NCBI GenBank assembly: GCA_020024465.1
Contig: JAHHTT010000056.1
Span: 1-14,593, forward strand
DNA length: 14,593 nt
Reading direction: 5' to 3'
Origin: Odoribacter sp.
GTDB taxonomy: Bacteria; Bacteroidota; Bacteroidia; Bacteroidales; Marinifilaceae
Shown here: piece after piece, positions 7,406 through 14,593 of the stretch
How the letters are laid out: each line of letters opens with the position of its first letter
Position numbering within the stretch: the first letter of the stretch is position 1
Translations under genes and position numbers: made by a program
Notes under the pieces: generated by a model
Told to the model about the DNA's origin: nothing
What the model saw: only the letters and a program-made list of their open reading frames with translations
Databases searched by the model: none

Positions 7406-7969
7406 TTATTTAGGTATCTCATCTTCTGCCTCCTCCGTAATTATTATACTCTCTACCATATTCTCCATGTAATGGAATGAAGTTAGTACTTTATAGCTTT
7501 GTTCGTGCTCGTTTTCCGACTCTATTAATCCAGCTTTTTCTAATTCAGCTACCAATTTGTCAACAATCTCCTGATATACATTTTTTTCACAGAAAAGCTT
7601 TCCTGCTTTCTCTTTCAGCTCCATGTTGCAACTTATCGCTATAACAATATCCGCTGGACGGAAAGTATATCCTGGCCCAAAAACAGGATTAAAAGTCTTT
7701 AAGAAACTCAGATAGTCAATCCAGCGCATAGCAGCCTCAAGTTTCCTTTCTAAATCGATTTTAGCCTCTTTACGTGTAAAAAGGAAATAGCCATCACCAG
7801 ACTCTAGATAAAAGCCGATACCTTTATAATAATCATAATAAGAAGCGAAATCTTCTTCGATGGCATCATAATAACGCTTAATGGCCAAGGCTCCGCTGTT
7901 TGATGAAATAAACTCTCCTTTACTGAGAAGATTGAATATTTCCTCCGTATATCTTAAATTATTTTCCAT
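7406..7969 (-). CDS. jetB: JetB-like (MukE-type) subunit of a Wadjet system, intact
   Basis: This is an intact frame of 187 residues. MukE/JetB-type proteins are small winged-helix subunits that bind the kleisin. Here a helical N-terminus (ENNLRYTEEIFNLLSKGEFIS) is followed by an aromatic segment (YYDYYKGIGFYLESGDGYFLFTRKEA) typical of this class, a helix (AMRWIDYLSFLKTF), and a C-terminal winged-helix-like segment (IVDKLVAELEKAGLIE...YKVLTSFHYMENMVESI). The family match is by pattern and gene order, since similarity among JetB proteins is low. The ATG at 7969 is preferred, 14 bp after the jetA stop. A TTG at 7987 in the same frame would overlap that stop. This is the only jet gene without a lesion, but without JetA, JetC and JetD it has no working complex. 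Confidence 0.7.
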   Translation of the reverse strand: MENNLRYTEEIFNLLSKGEFISSNSGALAIKRYYDAIEEDFASYYDYYKGIGFYLESGDGYFLFTRKEAKIDLERKLEAAMRWIDYLSFLKTFNPVFGPGYTFRPADIVIAISCNMELKEKAGKLFCEKNVYQEIVDKLVAELEKAGLIESENEHEQSYKVLTSFHYMENMVESIIITEEAEDEIPK

Positions 7970-7983
7970 ATTTCTTTGTGCAA

Positions 7984-9189
7984 TCAATTGTTATGAAAGT
8001 AAATCAAAGGGTATTCTACATTATCTACAACCTCATAGGTTGTTGTAAAATCAAGATTATCCGTATATAGCGAAGCAATCTAACAGAAAAATAATATTCT
8101 GTCTGTTTTTTCTACCGTTTTTCGAAAATCATAATTCATAACAAAACGAAACAAATGTGTACTTGGAGCAGAAAAAGCATTATAAAGTTCTTGAAGATTA
8201 ATAACATCGCTTATTATACTGTCGCCAGAAAAATACTCATCAGGAATTGCTGCCGCTAGATTCGTATTGACAACCAATTTATCTTTCCGTTTAGAAAGAA
8301 TTTTACGTATCAGACTCAAATTTTCAGGATTTGATTGAAGCTGTTCTATTGAAAGTTTTATACGATAACTTGATTGCGGTTCCATCCAAACCGGATTTTT
8401 ACCTGCGATCACCTGTCGAATATCCGTATTTTCGGTAAGAAGGAACTGGTCACGAAGATATTTTAATCTTCTCACCTTTTCAAATATTCTGTTTTGGTAA
8501 GCAATCAGATTCAAATAATGAACAATCTGTTTTTCTATTTCCAACAAATTATGATAAGCATCGTTCAACTGAAGTCGCACATCATTTACCACTTCCTGCA
8601 TCTGCGAATCCATAGCTACCTTAAAGAACACAGGCTGCTGGTAGTCCATAACCTCTTCACTTTTCGTAATAAGTAAAGCTATATTTTTTCGCTTTTCGTC
8701 CAATCGTTCCAACTTTGATAATTTTACCTGATAATTGGGCTCCGTCTTATAAGTAATATCCAGTTTACGCTTCAAATCCAAAACATTTCTCACTGTCATA
8801 AGAGCTATCTGTTTCAAGCATCGTCTTACTTCCCGCAGATAACCGTACTTTCTTTGTTCATTGTTCTCCTTTAAATAATAATCTATATTTTCATTTAGAT
8901 TCGAAAGGTAATCTTGAACATACGAGACATTTATTTCATCGTTTACCTGCAAAACTTCTTCAAAGAATTTCAAATATATATCTTCTAATTCCAGGAAATT
9001 TCCACTCTCACGTATTACACCATTTTCTATAAGATGCTTGATACGTTCTTCCTTGTAATCGGTCAATTCTTGTGCATAATCATATCTGAACGAGGAGGAT
9101 TTTCGTTTATCGAACATCGCTTTCAACAGAACTTTCTCTCGCTCAAGAGTTTTGACTAAGTCGTCTATGGAACGGAATGTGTTGATCAT
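7984..9189 (-). pseudogene. jetA: JetA-like kleisin of a Wadjet system, truncated by a late stop
   Basis: The frame encodes 401 residues if a TAG at 8080-8082 (residue 370) is read through. As written it ends at 369. The N-terminal 75 residues look like the winged helix of MukF/JetA kleisins (VKTLEREKVLLKAMFDKRK...RIKHLIENGVIRESGNFLELED). The middle is long amphipathic helices (ERLDEKRKNIALLITKSEEV, NDAYHNLLEIEKQIVHYLNL), and the C-terminus should contact the second SMC head. After the TAG the frame continues with IASLYTDNLDFTTTYEVVDN and VEYPLIYFHN before TGA (7984-7986), 14 bp ahead of jetB. The stop is most simply CAG to TAG. The gene follows the Fic gene by 17 bp. Because the missing 32 residues form the C-terminal end that kleisins use to close the ring, loss of function is likely. 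The Wadjet subtype is not assigned. Confidence 0.75.
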
Positions 9190-9206
9190 TAGCTTTGTTT
9201 TTTAGG

Positions 9207-10241
9207 TCAAAAATACGTCTTCACGGCAAACTCGAACTGCTTTATGAATATTTGCTTAAAAGCGGCTATGTTATTCTGTTCATAGAACATCAACATCGCT
9301 TTCTTGTAATCAATAGAATCAACAGTACGGAAGGAAATTGGACAATATCCGTTTGCAATCAGAATTGCATTGCTCGTAATACGGGCAGTTCGCTTGTTAC
9401 CATCTGCAAATGCTTGTATATAAGACAGCAGAACTAACGCCAGCAAGGCCTTCTCAAAGATATTTTCTTTTTGGTTTATTAATGCACATGAATCTTCGAG
9501 GGCTTCACGAATCTGAAATTCATTATCCAAAGGCCTATAATTAGTACCAGTAATACCGACACGTCTTTGACGTATATTTCGGTAAACGCCAAGTTCCTTG
9601 GTTAAGATTGAGTGTATGTCCTCTATATGATGGATTGTTATCTCTTTAAGATAATCCGGATAGTCTAAAATAAAATCCAAAGCATCCTTATGATTTAACA
9701 GCATAATAGCTTCTTCTTTGGATTTACCAGAAGCTTCCTGCTTCTCCTTCAAAAGTCTTTCTGTCTCAAGCAGTGAGTAAGTATTCCCCTCAATCTGTGA
9801 AGATTTCCAAGAAAGGTCAACACCAAGACGTTCCATTTCCTTACGATATTCCAAGTCTGTCATTCCTTTCAGATTATCTTGAAAAAGATTCTGTGCCTTG
9901 TTTAATTCTGACAATTCTTTCTCTGTAAATAGATTCACCTTTGGAAGTATCTCATTGATCAGTTCAAAATTAAAGGAATCCTGTATCTGTCTTTCGTCCA
10001 CATCATCCTTGAAATAAGTATTCAGATCAAGTGGCATAGTCACATGGGCTTGTGGAGACAAGGAATACTTTGTTGCCGGTCCTTTTCCATGTACGAGGAT
10101 AAACTCCTTTTTTACAGCTTCAGCTATAAGTCTCTTAATGGTACTATCACTCGGAGCATTAGTTAGCATAGAAACAATTTCATTCCTGCTGGATAAAGGG
10201 TGATAATGTAATATTTGTAATATTTCGGTTTTTATCGTCAT
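9207..10241 (-). CDS. Fic-family protein with N-terminal winged helix; catalytic His replaced by Gln
   Basis: This protein of 344 residues has three parts. Residues 1-62 look like a winged-helix DNA-binding domain (ILQILHYHPLSSRNEIVSML...IKRLIAEAVKKEFILV). Residues 147-153 (SSQIEGN) are the class II inhibitory motif, S/TxxxEG. The Fic core follows, with a flap-like VGITGTNYRPLDN (228-240) and the motif QAFADGNKRTAR (276-287). The canonical motif starts with His (HxFxxGNxRxxR), the general base for AMP transfer; here Q276 stands in that place while the nucleotide-binding DGN, R and R are kept. AMP transfer is therefore doubtful, and a binding or regulatory role, for example autoregulation through the DNA-binding domain, is possible. 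It is the first gene of the operon, 17 bp upstream of jetA, and starts at the ATG at 10241 behind a clear -7 element. Confidence 0.85.
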   Translation of the reverse strand: MTIKTEILQILHYHPLSSRNEIVSMLTNAPSDSTIKRLIAEAVKKEFILVHGKGPATKYSLSPQAHVTMPLDLNTYFKDDVDERQIQDSFNFELINEILPKVNLFTEKELSELNKAQNLFQDNLKGMTDLEYRKEMERLGVDLSWKSSQIEGNTYSLLETERLLKEKQEASGKSKEEAIMLLNHKDALDFILDYPDYLKEITIHHIEDIHSILTKELGVYRNIRQRRVGITGTNYRPLDNEFQIREALEDSCALINQKENIFEKALLALVLLSYIQAFADGNKRTARITSNAILIANGYCPISFRTVDSIDYKKAMLMFYEQNNIAAFKQIFIKQFEFAVKTYF

Positions 10242-10262
10242 CTTTATAATATTTAATCAGGT

Positions 10263-10270
10263 CAAATATA
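10263..10270 (-). promoter_or_regulatory. Promoter -7 element of the fic-jet operon
   Basis: The minus strand reads TATATTTG, an exact TAnnTTTG match, with its last base 21 bases before the ATG at 10241, giving a leader of about 15 nt. TTTG motifs occur upstream but none at the usual 19-21 bp, so the -33 half is uncertain. The 16-bp inverted repeat begins 13 bp further upstream. Confidence 0.5.
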
Positions 10271-10282
10271 CTCAAAATCTTC

Positions 10283-10345
10283 AAATAATCAGCTCAAACT
10301 GACCCGAATATTTAATTATATAACGCCTTTTTGAGCCGATTATTT
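10283..10345. repeat. 16-bp inverted repeat upstream of the fic-jet promoter
   Basis: AAATAATCAGCTCAAA (10283-10298) and TTTGAGCCGATTATTT (10330-10345) are reverse complements at 15 of 16 positions, with a 31-bp AT-rich spacer. The arms lie just upstream of the operon promoter, so they may be operators, perhaps for the winged helix of the Fic protein. Because this is also the edge of the accessory region, a recombination or insertion end is an alternative. Confidence 0.55.
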
Positions 10346-10674
10346 TATTGTTAACGGATAGATCCAAGGGAGTCAAGGTAGAAAACAACCACTTTACTGT
10401 TATAGAATCGTGCAAAAGAGACAAACCAAAGACAGATTCATTTGTATATGGATATGGATATCCCTATACATTATCCGAATGGAGTCTTAATACATTGATT
10501 AATAACACAAAGAGTAGAATTCATCATATATGTTTAATAATCAATTACACTACTGTAAAATTTTATCAATATTTATATCTCCCATAACCATTGGTTTAAT
10601 ATCATTAACACAACATAAATATACGAATAAAAAGCATTTTAATTATAGACAGCACAGGATATCAAAAAAAAAGA
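10346..10674. other. Intergenic stretch between the defence operon and the chromosomal block
   Basis: About 330 bases without a convincing gene. A plus-strand frame (TTG at 10348 to 10587, 79 codons) includes DSFVYGYGYPYTLSEWSLNT but has no ATG, no promoter motif and no known family. It could be a remnant of a gene cut off at the island edge. The rest is AT-rich, with no tRNA, terminator or insertion-sequence end that I can see. Confidence 0.35.
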
Positions 10675-10682
10675 TACTTTTG
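10675..10682 (+). promoter_or_regulatory. Promoter -7 element for the Yip1-like/smpB genes
   Basis: TACTTTTG matches TAnnTTTG exactly and ends 5 bases before the ATG at 10688, so the transcript would start at or next to the start codon and be nearly leaderless. No clear -33 TTTG is seen at normal spacing. Confidence 0.5.
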
Positions 10683-10687
10683 CAATA

Positions 10688-11263
10688 ATGAAAATTCAAT
10701 ACAACAGCATATATAAACGTACACGAGGAATGATTTTCACCCCATCTGAATGCTGGAGGGAAATTCAAAATAAACGTACTGATACAAAGGCAACCATACG
10801 CAATTACTTTGTACCAATCATTTCTTTGTGCTCAATATTATATTTTTTCATCAATTTATTAAACAATACATTTTCACAAGCCCTGGGACTAGCAGCCATA
10901 AATTATGTATCCTCCATAGTAGGCACTTGGCTTGCCCATTGGCTCATCCGAGAATTTTTATGTAACAAATTAAACTGCAACGCTACCACAGCCTTTAACC
11001 TCACCCTATATAGTGCCTCTGTTTTTTTATTATTCCATAGCCTGGGATCAGCATTCGGCAATTTGTTCATAGGACAGTTATTGACTTTCTGCAGCTATAT
11101 TTTTATTCGAACATTATACAATGGGATTAATACATTGATCAACATGCCCGCAAATCAAAAAACAAACACCTTAATAATAGCCTCTTTATCGATTATCTGC
11201 TTCCCCATCATTATATCTAAATTATTAATGATTATTTTCCGAATTTCGGTAATTAATATATAA
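10688..11263 (+). CDS. Yip1-family integral membrane protein
   Basis: This protein of 191 residues has about five predicted membrane segments (roughly 41-58, 67-86, 104-120, 125-142 and 161-184). The N-terminal cytoplasmic segment contains YKRTRGMIFTPSECWREI, matching the pattern of bacterial Yip1-family proteins, in which a short 'xPxxxWxxI' motif precedes the first membrane helix. The ATG at 10688 is kept as start because that motif needs the residues before M15. The molecular function of bacterial members is unknown. It precedes smpB by 13 bp on the same strand, so the two are probably co-transcribed from the -7 element just upstream. Confidence 0.7.
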   Translation: MKIQYNSIYKRTRGMIFTPSECWREIQNKRTDTKATIRNYFVPIISLCSILYFFINLLNNTFSQALGLAAINYVSSIVGTWLAHWLIREFLCNKLNCNATTAFNLTLYSASVFLLFHSLGSAFGNLFIGQLLTFCSYIFIRTLYNGINTLINMPANQKTNTLIIASLSIICFPIIISKLLMIIFRISVINI

Positions 11264-11276
11264 AAACGAATAAACT

Positions 11277-11726
11277 ATGGTAAACGATATAAACATAAGA
11301 AACCGTCGTGCATCTTTCGATTATGAATTTCTCGAAGAATACACTGCTGGTATCGTACTAACAGGAACAGAAATAAAATCCATTCGGGCAGGCAAAGCCA
11401 GCTTGGTTGATTCCTATTGCTATTTTCACCGTAGAGAATTATGGGTGAAAGGCATGAATATTTCAGAATACAAATTAGGCACTTATTATAATCACGAAGA
11501 AAAACGCGAAAGAAAGCTTCTTTTGACCCACAAAGAACTAGTTAAATTGGAACGGAAAGTTAAAGAATCTGGTTTAACAATTGTACCAGTTAAAGTATTT
11601 CTCAACGAAAAAGGTTATGCCAAAATGCGTATTGCTTTAGCAAAAGGTAAAAAAGAATATGACAAACGCGAAACCCTAAAACTCAAAGATGCACAGAAAG
11701 ACATGGATCGTGCCATGAAAAGATAA
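11277..11726 (+). CDS. smpB: SsrA-binding protein SmpB
   Basis: This is a full-length SmpB of 149 residues. Together with tmRNA (SsrA) it rescues ribosomes stalled on broken mRNAs and tags the unfinished protein for degradation. Family landmarks are the start (NIRNRRASFDYEFLEEYTAGIVLTGTEIKSIR), KASLVDSY, the HEEKRERKLLLTHKEL segment, the GLTIVPVKVFLNEKGYAKMRIALAKGKKEYDKRE stretch in two parts, and the basic C-terminal tail (DAQKDMDRAMKR) that reaches along the ribosomal mRNA channel. The ATG at 11277 gives the usual family length. The tmRNA gene itself is not in the window. It follows the Yip1-like gene closely. Confidence 0.97.
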   Translation: MVNDINIRNRRASFDYEFLEEYTAGIVLTGTEIKSIRAGKASLVDSYCYFHRRELWVKGMNISEYKLGTYYNHEEKRERKLLLTHKELVKLERKVKESGLTIVPVKVFLNEKGYAKMRIALAKGKKEYDKRETLKLKDAQKDMDRAMKR

Positions 11727-11759
11727 ATCTAAAAATTTTCAGATTATAGGTAAATTAAT

Positions 11760-11767
11760 TACCTTCG
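11760..11767 (+). promoter_or_regulatory. Probable promoter element for the CoA-transferase gene
   Basis: TACCTTCG differs from TAnnTTTG at one base and lies 41 bp before the ATG at 11809, in the 82-bp gap after smpB. Small AT-rich hairpins precede it (AATCT/AGATT and GGTAA/TTACC), possibly weak termination of the smpB transcript. Confidence 0.35.
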
Positions 11768-11808
11768 CATTGTTTCTACAGTACAGATTTAAACTAAATA
11801 AAACAGAA

Positions 11809-13116
11809 ATGTATAACGGAATAAAAACAGTATCATTTGAAGAAGCTGTGAAAGCCGTGAAATCGGGTGACCGTATTCACATTCATAGCGTAGCTTGTGC
11901 CCCTCAGGGACTGATTCAAGCACTTTGCGAGCGTGGTCGTGCCGGCGAATTGAAAGATGTAAAATTACAACACCTCCACACAGAAGGAAGCGCTCCTTAT
12001 GCAGCAAAAGAGTTTGAAGGTATTTTCCAATTGGAATCATTTTTCGTTGGTCACAACGTCCGTAAAGAAACACAAGAAGGTTGGGCCGACTATATTCCTG
12101 TCCACTTGAGTGAGACACAGAAGATGATTCGCACCCATGTTACACCAGTTGACGTAACCATGATTCAGGTATGTCCTCCAGACAAACACGGATATGTATC
12201 AATGGGAACCTCTGTAGACGCTACATTAGCAGCTGTACAGAATGCCAAAACAGTCATAGCTGTTATCAATCCGAACGTTCCGCGTGCATGGGGAGATGCA
12301 ATCATCAAATTATCTGATATTGATATTTTCTGCGAAGACAATACACCTCTAATTGAAGCAAAACCAGCTCAACCATCCGAACAGGATATCCAAATCGGTA
12401 AAAACTGTGCTGCCCTTATTGAAGATGGAGCTTGTCTGCAGATGGGAATTGGAGCCATCCCTAATGCCGTATTATCTCAATTAGGTAACCACAAAAACTT
12501 GGGTATCCATACAGAAATGTTTGCTGACGGAGTACTTCCTCTTTACTATAAAGGCGTTATCAACAATCTCAACAAGAAATTTGACAAAGGTAAAATCGTA
12601 TCAACCTTCTTGATGGGTTCAAAAAAAGTTTATGACTTCATTGATGACAACCCAGCAGTAGCAATGATGGATGTAGGTTATACCAACGACCCATTCATCA
12701 TCGCCCAACAACCTAAAATGACAGCTATCAACTCTGCACTTTCCATTGACTTGACTGGACAGGTAAATGCCGATTCCTTAGGATGCAAATTCTATAGCGG
12801 TTGCGGAGGACAATTAGACTTCATCCGTGGAGCGGCTGCCAGTGAAGGAGGAAAACCAATCATCGCGATGCCTGCAGTGACAGCTAAAGGTATCAGCAAA
12901 ATCAGCCCGACCCTCATAACGGGAGCCGGAGTTGTTACTACTCGTTTTGATGTTCACTATGTAGTAACAGAATTTGGAGCTGTAGACTTATACGGAAAAA
13001 CATTGCAAGAACGTGCAAAAGCATTGATTTCTATTGCAGCACCTCAGTGCCGCGAAGAATTGGACAAGGCTGCTTTTGAACGCTTTGGAAGCCACTTCCA
13101 TTTCGTAAAGGAATAA
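11809..13116 (+). CDS. Acetyl-CoA hydrolase/transferase family protein (CoA-transferase)
   Basis: A cytosolic enzyme of 435 residues of the acetyl-CoA hydrolase/4-hydroxybutyrate CoA-transferase family. It moves CoA between acyl groups through a glutamyl-CoA intermediate. The likely catalytic Glu is E236 in GIHTEMFADG. Other landmarks are an early GDRIHIHSVACAPQGL, CPPDKHGYVSMGTSVDAT, the oxyanion-forming loop QMGIGAIPNAVLSQLG (about 211-226), and GCGGQLDFIRGA near the C-terminus. The ATG at 11809 is chosen over an in-frame TTG at 11770 because MYNGIKTVSFEEAV fits the family N-terminus. In Bacteroidota such enzymes probably take part in acetate/succinate-linked fermentation, but the exact acyl substrates cannot be read from the sequence. 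A strong hairpin terminator follows. Confidence 0.9.
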   Translation: MYNGIKTVSFEEAVKAVKSGDRIHIHSVACAPQGLIQALCERGRAGELKDVKLQHLHTEGSAPYAAKEFEGIFQLESFFVGHNVRKETQEGWADYIPVHLSETQKMIRTHVTPVDVTMIQVCPPDKHGYVSMGTSVDATLAAVQNAKTVIAVINPNVPRAWGDAIIKLSDIDIFCEDNTPLIEAKPAQPSEQDIQIGKNCAALIEDGACLQMGIGAIPNAVLSQLGNHKNLGIHTEMFADGVLPLYYKGVINNLNKKFDKGKIVSTFLMGSKKVYDFIDDNPAVAMMDVGYTNDPFIIAQQPKMTAINSALSIDLTGQVNADSLGCKFYSGCGGQLDFIRGAAASEGGKPIIAMPAVTAKGISKISPTLITGAGVVTTRFDVHYVVTEFGAVDLYGKTLQERAKALISIAAPQCREELDKAAFERFGSHFHFVKE

Positions 13117-13123
13117 ATAAATC

Positions 13124-13150
13124 GATTAGCGGGACTCTGTCCTGCTAATC
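13124..13150 (+). terminator. Hairpin terminator after the CoA-transferase gene
   Basis: GATTAGCGGGAC (13124-13135) pairs with GTCCTGCTAATC (13139-13150) over 12 bp with one G-T pair and a three-base TCT loop, 7 bases after the stop. The following TACTTTATT is only moderately T-rich. It is the strongest stem-loop in the window and fits intrinsic termination, or a 3' end shared with processing. Confidence 0.7.
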
Positions 13151-13184
13151 TACTTTATTAACCAAACCTTTTCAAATTCACCCA

Positions 13185-14537
13185 ATGAATTGGAAACAAT
13201 TAATATCAACACATCGCTATCATCCGGGAAACATTATCTCACTATTCCACTCGCATGATCGTTCGCAATTTCAACGAGATTATGATCGTTTGATATTTTC
13301 ATCTCCATTCCGTCGCTTACAAAATAAAACTCAGGTATTTCCTTTACCTGGTAATATATTTGTACACAACAGACTGACCCATAGTCTTGAAGTCGCTAGT
13401 GTCGGACGTTCATTGGGAAATAAAATCAGTCAATTTCTCAGAAAAAAACATGTCAGTTTAGAAAATTCAGAATTATTAGAAGAAATAGGTACTATTGTCA
13501 GCACAGGCTGTTTAGCACACGACTTGGGAAATCCTCCTTTCGGTCATTCGGGAGAAGAAGCAATCTCTTATTTCTTCAGCGAAGGAGAAGGTCATTACTT
13601 AAAAAAATTTCTTTCAGACGAAGAATGGAACGATTTATGCCATTTTGAAGGAAATGCAAACACATTCCGATTGCTCACGCATAGTTTTAACGGACGGCGT
13701 CCAGGCGGCTATACAATGACTTATACAACCCTTGCCTCTATTGTTAAATATCCTCATGAATCCATTAAGGCAAATTCCAAAGGATTTAAATATGGATTTT
13801 TTCAAAGCGAAAAAGACATATACAAACTCGTTGCCGAAGTATTAGGTATTAAACAATTGAACGATCATCCATTACAATACGCCCGTCATCCGCTAGTATA
13901 TCTGGTTGAAGCCGCCGACGATATCTGTTACCAAATCATGGATATAGAAGATTCACATAAACTACGAATCCTATCCTATGATGAAACCGTTAATATATTG
14001 GAAAGTTTCTATGACAAAAGCATTGATAAAGAAGAACTGAAAATTATCAACAAGACATTTAAAACCGTCACAGACAAAAACGAACGGATTGCATTTTTAC
14101 GCGCAGGCATTATCAATAAACTAATCAATGCATGTACTGATGTTTTCATCAATAATTATGAAGCCATCATGGAAGGGCAATTTAACAGTGCTCTCATAAA
14201 GCAAGTTGAAGGAACAAACAAGACAACTTATGAAGCTTGCACTAAACTTGCATATGAACGTATTTACCATACTGGTATCGTCACTCAGATTCAAATTGCA
14301 GGTTTTAAAATACTAGGTACTATCTTGAAAGAATACACAGATGCCGTCCTCAAACCTGAGACCTACTATGCAGGCAATCTATTATCCATCATGCCAGAAC
14401 AATATAAAGTGACCAAAGACGATTCTATGTACACAAAAATACAAACAGTTGTAGATTATGTTTCTGGCATGACAGACTCCTACGCACTGAATCTTTATAG
14501 AAAAATCAAAGGTATCGACTTACCGGAAATACGATAA
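13185..14537 (+). CDS. dgt: Deoxyguanosinetriphosphate triphosphohydrolase (dGTPase), HD superfamily
   Basis: This protein of 450 residues hydrolyses dGTP (or dNTPs) to the nucleoside and triphosphate, helping control nucleotide pools. The family N-terminus is clear: DRSQFQRDYDRLIFSSPFRR followed by LQNKTQVFPL and RLTHSLEVASVGRSLG. The HD metal site is H66 (RLTH), H112-D113 (CLAHDLGNPPFGHSGEEA) and an aspartate near residue 245 (VEAADDICYQIMDIED). The length and absence of gaps suit a full-length Dgt-type enzyme. The gene begins 34 bp after the CoA-transferase terminator at ATG 13185, with no clear TAnnTTTG motif visible in that short gap, and ends 2 bp before the stop of a convergent gene. 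Confidence 0.93.
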   Translation: MNWKQLISTHRYHPGNIISLFHSHDRSQFQRDYDRLIFSSPFRRLQNKTQVFPLPGNIFVHNRLTHSLEVASVGRSLGNKISQFLRKKHVSLENSELLEEIGTIVSTGCLAHDLGNPPFGHSGEEAISYFFSEGEGHYLKKFLSDEEWNDLCHFEGNANTFRLLTHSFNGRRPGGYTMTYTTLASIVKYPHESIKANSKGFKYGFFQSEKDIYKLVAEVLGIKQLNDHPLQYARHPLVYLVEAADDICYQIMDIEDSHKLRILSYDETVNILESFYDKSIDKEELKIINKTFKTVTDKNERIAFLRAGIINKLINACTDVFINNYEAIMEGQFNSALIKQVEGTNKTTYEACTKLAYERIYHTGIVTQIQIAGFKILGTILKEYTDAVLKPETYYAGNLLSIMPEQYKVTKDDSMYTKIQTVVDYVSGMTDSYALNLYRKIKGIDLPEIR

Positions 14538-14539
14538 TA

Positions 14540-14593
14540 TTAAATCTTTATTTTCAACTTTTGCCCCGGTTTGATTTTCCGAACATCAGCATC
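14540..14593 (-). CDS. 3' end of a LysM-type cell-wall-binding protein (partial)
   Basis: On the minus strand an open frame enters from the right window edge and ends with TAA at 14542-14540. The last 17 residues read DADVRKIKPGQKLKIKI, which is the typical end of a LysM repeat (IKPGQKLKI), a peptidoglycan-binding module. The rest of the protein is outside the window, so the catalytic or other domains are unknown. It converges with dgt, the two stop codons lying 2 bp apart. Confidence 0.65.
   Translation of the reverse strand, partial: DADVRKIKPGQKLKIKI

Noticed and set aside
4691..8082. Stop-codon recoding (TAG/TGA read as amino acids)
   Set aside because: Both TAG and TGA end other genes in this window, such as the DUF6155-like gene (TAG), the CxCxxC gene (TAG) and the Fic gene (TGA). 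The two frameshifts also cannot be explained this way.
11789..12118. 109-codon minus-strand frame
   Set aside because: It is antisense to the start of the CoA-transferase gene, whose sense frame has clear family motifs.

Overview
The window looks like a piece of a Bacteroidota genome, most likely a gut Bacteroidales such as Bacteroides or Phocaeicola. The reasons are AT-rich DNA, promoters with the Bacteroidota TAnnTTTG -7 element in place of a sigma70 TATAAT box, few purine-rich ribosome binding sites, and a Bacteroidota-style conserved block (Yip1-like membrane protein, smpB, CoA-transferase, dGTPase). The genus is inferred, not proven.

Layout. (1) Bases 1-1767: a small XRE regulator on the minus strand, followed at the window edge by what may be the start of another gene. 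Divergent to it on the plus strand are a GIY-YIG nuclease/DUF4357 protein and a DUF6155-like protein. Between the two arms lies a symmetrical divergent promoter with an internal palindrome. (2) Bases 1869-2888: a small CxCxxC protein of unknown function and about 740 bases of mostly non-coding DNA. This stretch holds a promoter bracketed by a perfect 14-bp inverted repeat, three 19-bp iteron-like direct repeats spaced 32-33 bp apart, and another lone promoter motif. (3) Bases 2889-10241, all minus strand: a single operon reading Fic protein, kleisin-like JetA, MukE-like JetB, SMC-like ATPase JetC and Toprim nuclease JetD. This is a Wadjet-like (SMC plus nuclease) plasmid-defence system. (4) Bases 10688-14593: ordinary chromosomal genes on the plus strand (Yip1-like, smpB, acetyl-CoA hydrolase/transferase, dgt), then the convergent 3' end of a LysM-type protein.

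The main result is that the Wadjet-like system is broken. Reading through the stops in frame gives one continuous kleisin, one continuous SMC of about 1206 residues, and one continuous Toprim nuclease. The sequence nevertheless carries five in-frame stop codons (JetA 1, JetC 3, JetD 1), a one-base insertion just after the JetC start, and a one-base deletion next to the catalytic Glu of JetD. Only JetB and the upstream Fic gene are intact, and the Fic motif itself has Gln in place of the catalytic His. The residues on either side of each lesion still read as good family sequence, so the decay looks recent.

The region left of about 10.3 kb reads as an accessory defence island beside a conserved chromosomal block. 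A 16-bp inverted repeat sits close to the junction, over the operon promoter.
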